A stretch of DNA of 7,212 nucleotides from an uncultured Anaerotruncus sp. (GTDB taxonomy: Bacteria > Bacillota > Clostridia > Oscillospirales > Ruminococcaceae): NCBI GenBank assembly GCA_910586875.1, contig CAJUJI010000141.1, forward strand, positions 1 through 7,212. The letters run 5' to 3'. This document shows, in pieces, positions 6,049 to 7,212 of the stretch (position 1 is its first letter; each line of letters starts with the position of its first letter). The notes under the pieces are model-generated. The model did not search any database and had not been told where the DNA came from. It saw nothing but the letters and a program-made list of their open reading frames with translations. Position numbers and translations under genes: made by a program.

Positions 6049-6618
6049 ATGAAATTTAGAACCGGTGAATACAGTGGATACTATATGATGATTTTTGGCA
6101 TTATCGGATACTTTCTTTTTTTTATCTTTTTTTTATATCAGGGCCTTTTTGTCCCTGAAAATCAAGATGATAAATTATTTATTGTTTCTTGCAGTATTTT
6201 ATTTTTTTTCTCAGGGATATGCTGTATTAGGATAGCCTATACCATGCGCTTCTGGGGCAGGGGAAAGCTCTGTATTGATGAGCACGGTGTAACCGGAATC
6301 TATAAAAAGAGTATCATATTTCAATCGAAATGGGAAGATATCAAGGATATTGGGATTATTGTTATAAATCGTCAACGTGTGGGAACTAGTTTCATCTATT
6401 TTTCAAAAAATGAATTAAACCTCTCTCCAAAATTTATTCGAAAATTTTTAAAGTGGTTGCGCAAAGCTCCTTTTTCGGATGATTTTATCTATTGCTCTGT
6501 ATCCTGGCCGCAACGAATTCCGGATATTTTGTCTTTTATTCCGGAAGAAAATGAAGTGCATTATCTCAATGGACGTTTTGTCAAAAATGGGAAAAAACTT
6601 AGATATTCCAGGTACTAA
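6049..6618 (+). CDS. Two-TM membrane protein with PH-like cytosolic domain, candidate immunity protein
   Basis: This gene encodes 189 residues. Two strongly hydrophobic segments (about 11-34, rich in Phe/Ile, and about 43-65) are joined by a short acidic loop (PENQDDK). A soluble domain follows from about residue 70. Its start (GKLCIDEHGVTGIYKKSIIFQSKWEDIKDIGIIV) has the strand pattern and the W-E-D-I-K motif seen in bacterial PH-like domains of small membrane proteins. The C-terminus is basic (GKKLRYSRY). I cannot name a specific family. It lies 69 bases after the RHS tip and 15 bases before a lipoprotein gene, and is far more AT-rich than the RHS body. This is the usual position and composition for an immunity gene paired with an exchangeable toxin tip, so protection against a membrane-acting or surface toxin is inferred. 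Three T8 runs lie in the TM-coding part. Membrane topology is well supported, immunity role only by context. Confidence 0.6.
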   Translation: MKFRTGEYSGYYMMIFGIIGYFLFFIFFLYQGLFVPENQDDKLFIVSCSILFFFSGICCIRIAYTMRFWGRGKLCIDEHGVTGIYKKSIIFQSKWEDIKDIGIIVINRQRVGTSFIYFSKNELNLSPKFIRKFLKWLRKAPFSDDFIYCSVSWPQRIPDILSFIPEENEVHYLNGRFVKNGKKLRYSRY

Positions 6619-6620
6619 AT

Positions 6621-6626
6621 GAGGAG
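6621..6626 (+). promoter_or_regulatory. Ribosome binding site of the lipoprotein gene
   Basis: GAGGAG lies 7 bases before ATG 6634 and just after the TAA (6616-6618) of the preceding gene. The tight spacing indicates that the two genes are translated from one mRNA. Confidence 0.75.
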
Positions 6627-6633
6627 AATATTT

Positions 6634-7212
6634 ATGAGACACGATCTGATTTTCTTAATTGCACTAATGTGCATTATGGCCGCATGTGGCCCTTCTCCAG
6701 CGCCATCCAGTAGCAATCTCGAATCCTCTGCTGTAGCGATTCAGGAAGGGGACAAGAACAACATATCGGAAAGCAGCCCTGTATCGTCTGAATCCAAAGC
6801 TGCTGATACAGAGGCTTCAACCGAAATAGAATTGACGCCTGAAGAACAAGAGGCAAAAGAGATTATGATTGAGCTGCTCACAAGGGCAAGGACCTGTGAA
6901 GAATTGTGTATGGGAACTCTATATAGCTATGAAGATCCAGAGCTGACAAGGGAAAAATATTATGTACCTGTTGATTATAGTCGGCAGCCAGAATATTTAT
7001 CTGCTGATGTTAATATCTTTCAAAGTATAATGGACATTAAAACCTACATTTTAGACACTTTTGAAGAATCGCTAGCCCAGAGCATCTGCGATGACATAGA
7101 TGCATGTAACTTGTATCGAGAGTTTGATGGGAATCTTTATATACATGGTATTGGTGGTGGATTTTGGACTTCAGGCTTAATTAGAGATAATGATAGTATA
7201 GCAGTTTTAGAG
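6634..7212 (+). CDS. Putative lipoprotein, 3' end beyond the window
   Basis: This frame is open from ATG 6634 to the window edge (193 codons seen, no stop). The N-terminus is a short lipoprotein signal: a hydrophobic core LIFLIALMCIM followed by the lipobox-like MAAC, with Cys18 as the likely lipidated residue. Residue +2 is Gly. A Ser/Pro/Ala/Glu-rich linker follows (about residues 19-68), as is usual for surface lipoproteins of Gram-positive bacteria. A mixed domain follows, beginning near LTPEEQEAKEIMIELL and containing several aromatic and acidic stretches. I do not recognise the domain. The protein should be anchored on the outer face of the cell membrane. It shares an mRNA with the two-TM protein and sits downstream of an RHS toxin-type gene, so a role in immunity or in surface recognition is possible, but the sequence itself does not show it. 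Confidence 0.8.
   Translation, partial: MRHDLIFLIALMCIMAACGPSPAPSSSNLESSAVAIQEGDKNNISESSPVSSESKAADTEASTEIELTPEEQEAKEIMIELLTRARTCEELCMGTLYSYEDPELTREKYYVPVDYSRQPEYLSADVNIFQSIMDIKTYILDTFEESLAQSICDDIDACNLYREFDGNLYIHGIGGGFWTSGLIRDNDSIAVLE

Overview
The window looks like accessory DNA from a low-to-medium GC Firmicute, most likely a gut-type Clostridia member. This rests on strong AGGAGG-type ribosome binding sites, a UviB/BhlA-type holin-like gene, and a Gram-positive style YD-repeat (RHS) protein with a ricin-type lectin domain at its front. The organism is inferred, because no taxonomic marker gene is present. All supported genes lie on the + strand.

Layout: (i) 1-591 holds two small AT-richer genes, a sigma-region-4-like helix-turn-helix protein and a one-TM BhlA/UviB holin-like peptide. 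(ii) 660-5979 is best read as one large RHS/YD-repeat polymorphic-toxin-type gene broken into three frames. The pieces are a 5' part with a two-lobed ricin-type lectin (660 to about 1195), a 1450-codon part with a GHG-containing globular block, about 35 YD repeats and the RHS core (1202-5554), and a 142-codon 3' part with the Gly-rich pre-toxin linker and a short C-terminal tip (5551-5979). The second break is clear: an exact 17-bp tandem duplication (5514-5550) shifts the frame and brings a TGA. Deleting one copy restores continuous reading. The first break (about 1196-1224) coincides with the loss of the third lobe of the lectin trefoil, so it may be a deletion or recombination junction. (iii) 5982-6019 is a perfect 38-bp palindrome. 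(iv) 6049-7212 is a tight two-gene unit that is clearly more AT-rich. It encodes a two-TM protein with a PH-like cytosolic domain and a lipoprotein that runs off the window. Their position behind a toxin tip suggests an immunity role, which is not shown by the sequence.

How the parts may work together: a small sigma-like regulator, a holin-like peptide and a large toxin-like protein without a signal peptide recall the UviA/UviB and TcdR/TcdE arrangements of clostridia. A reasonable hypothesis is a holin-assisted release locus for an RHS toxin, followed by its membrane immunity genes. As sequenced, the toxin shell is separated from its linker and tip, so the locus is either decayed, reversibly switched off by the short duplication, or affected by sequence error.
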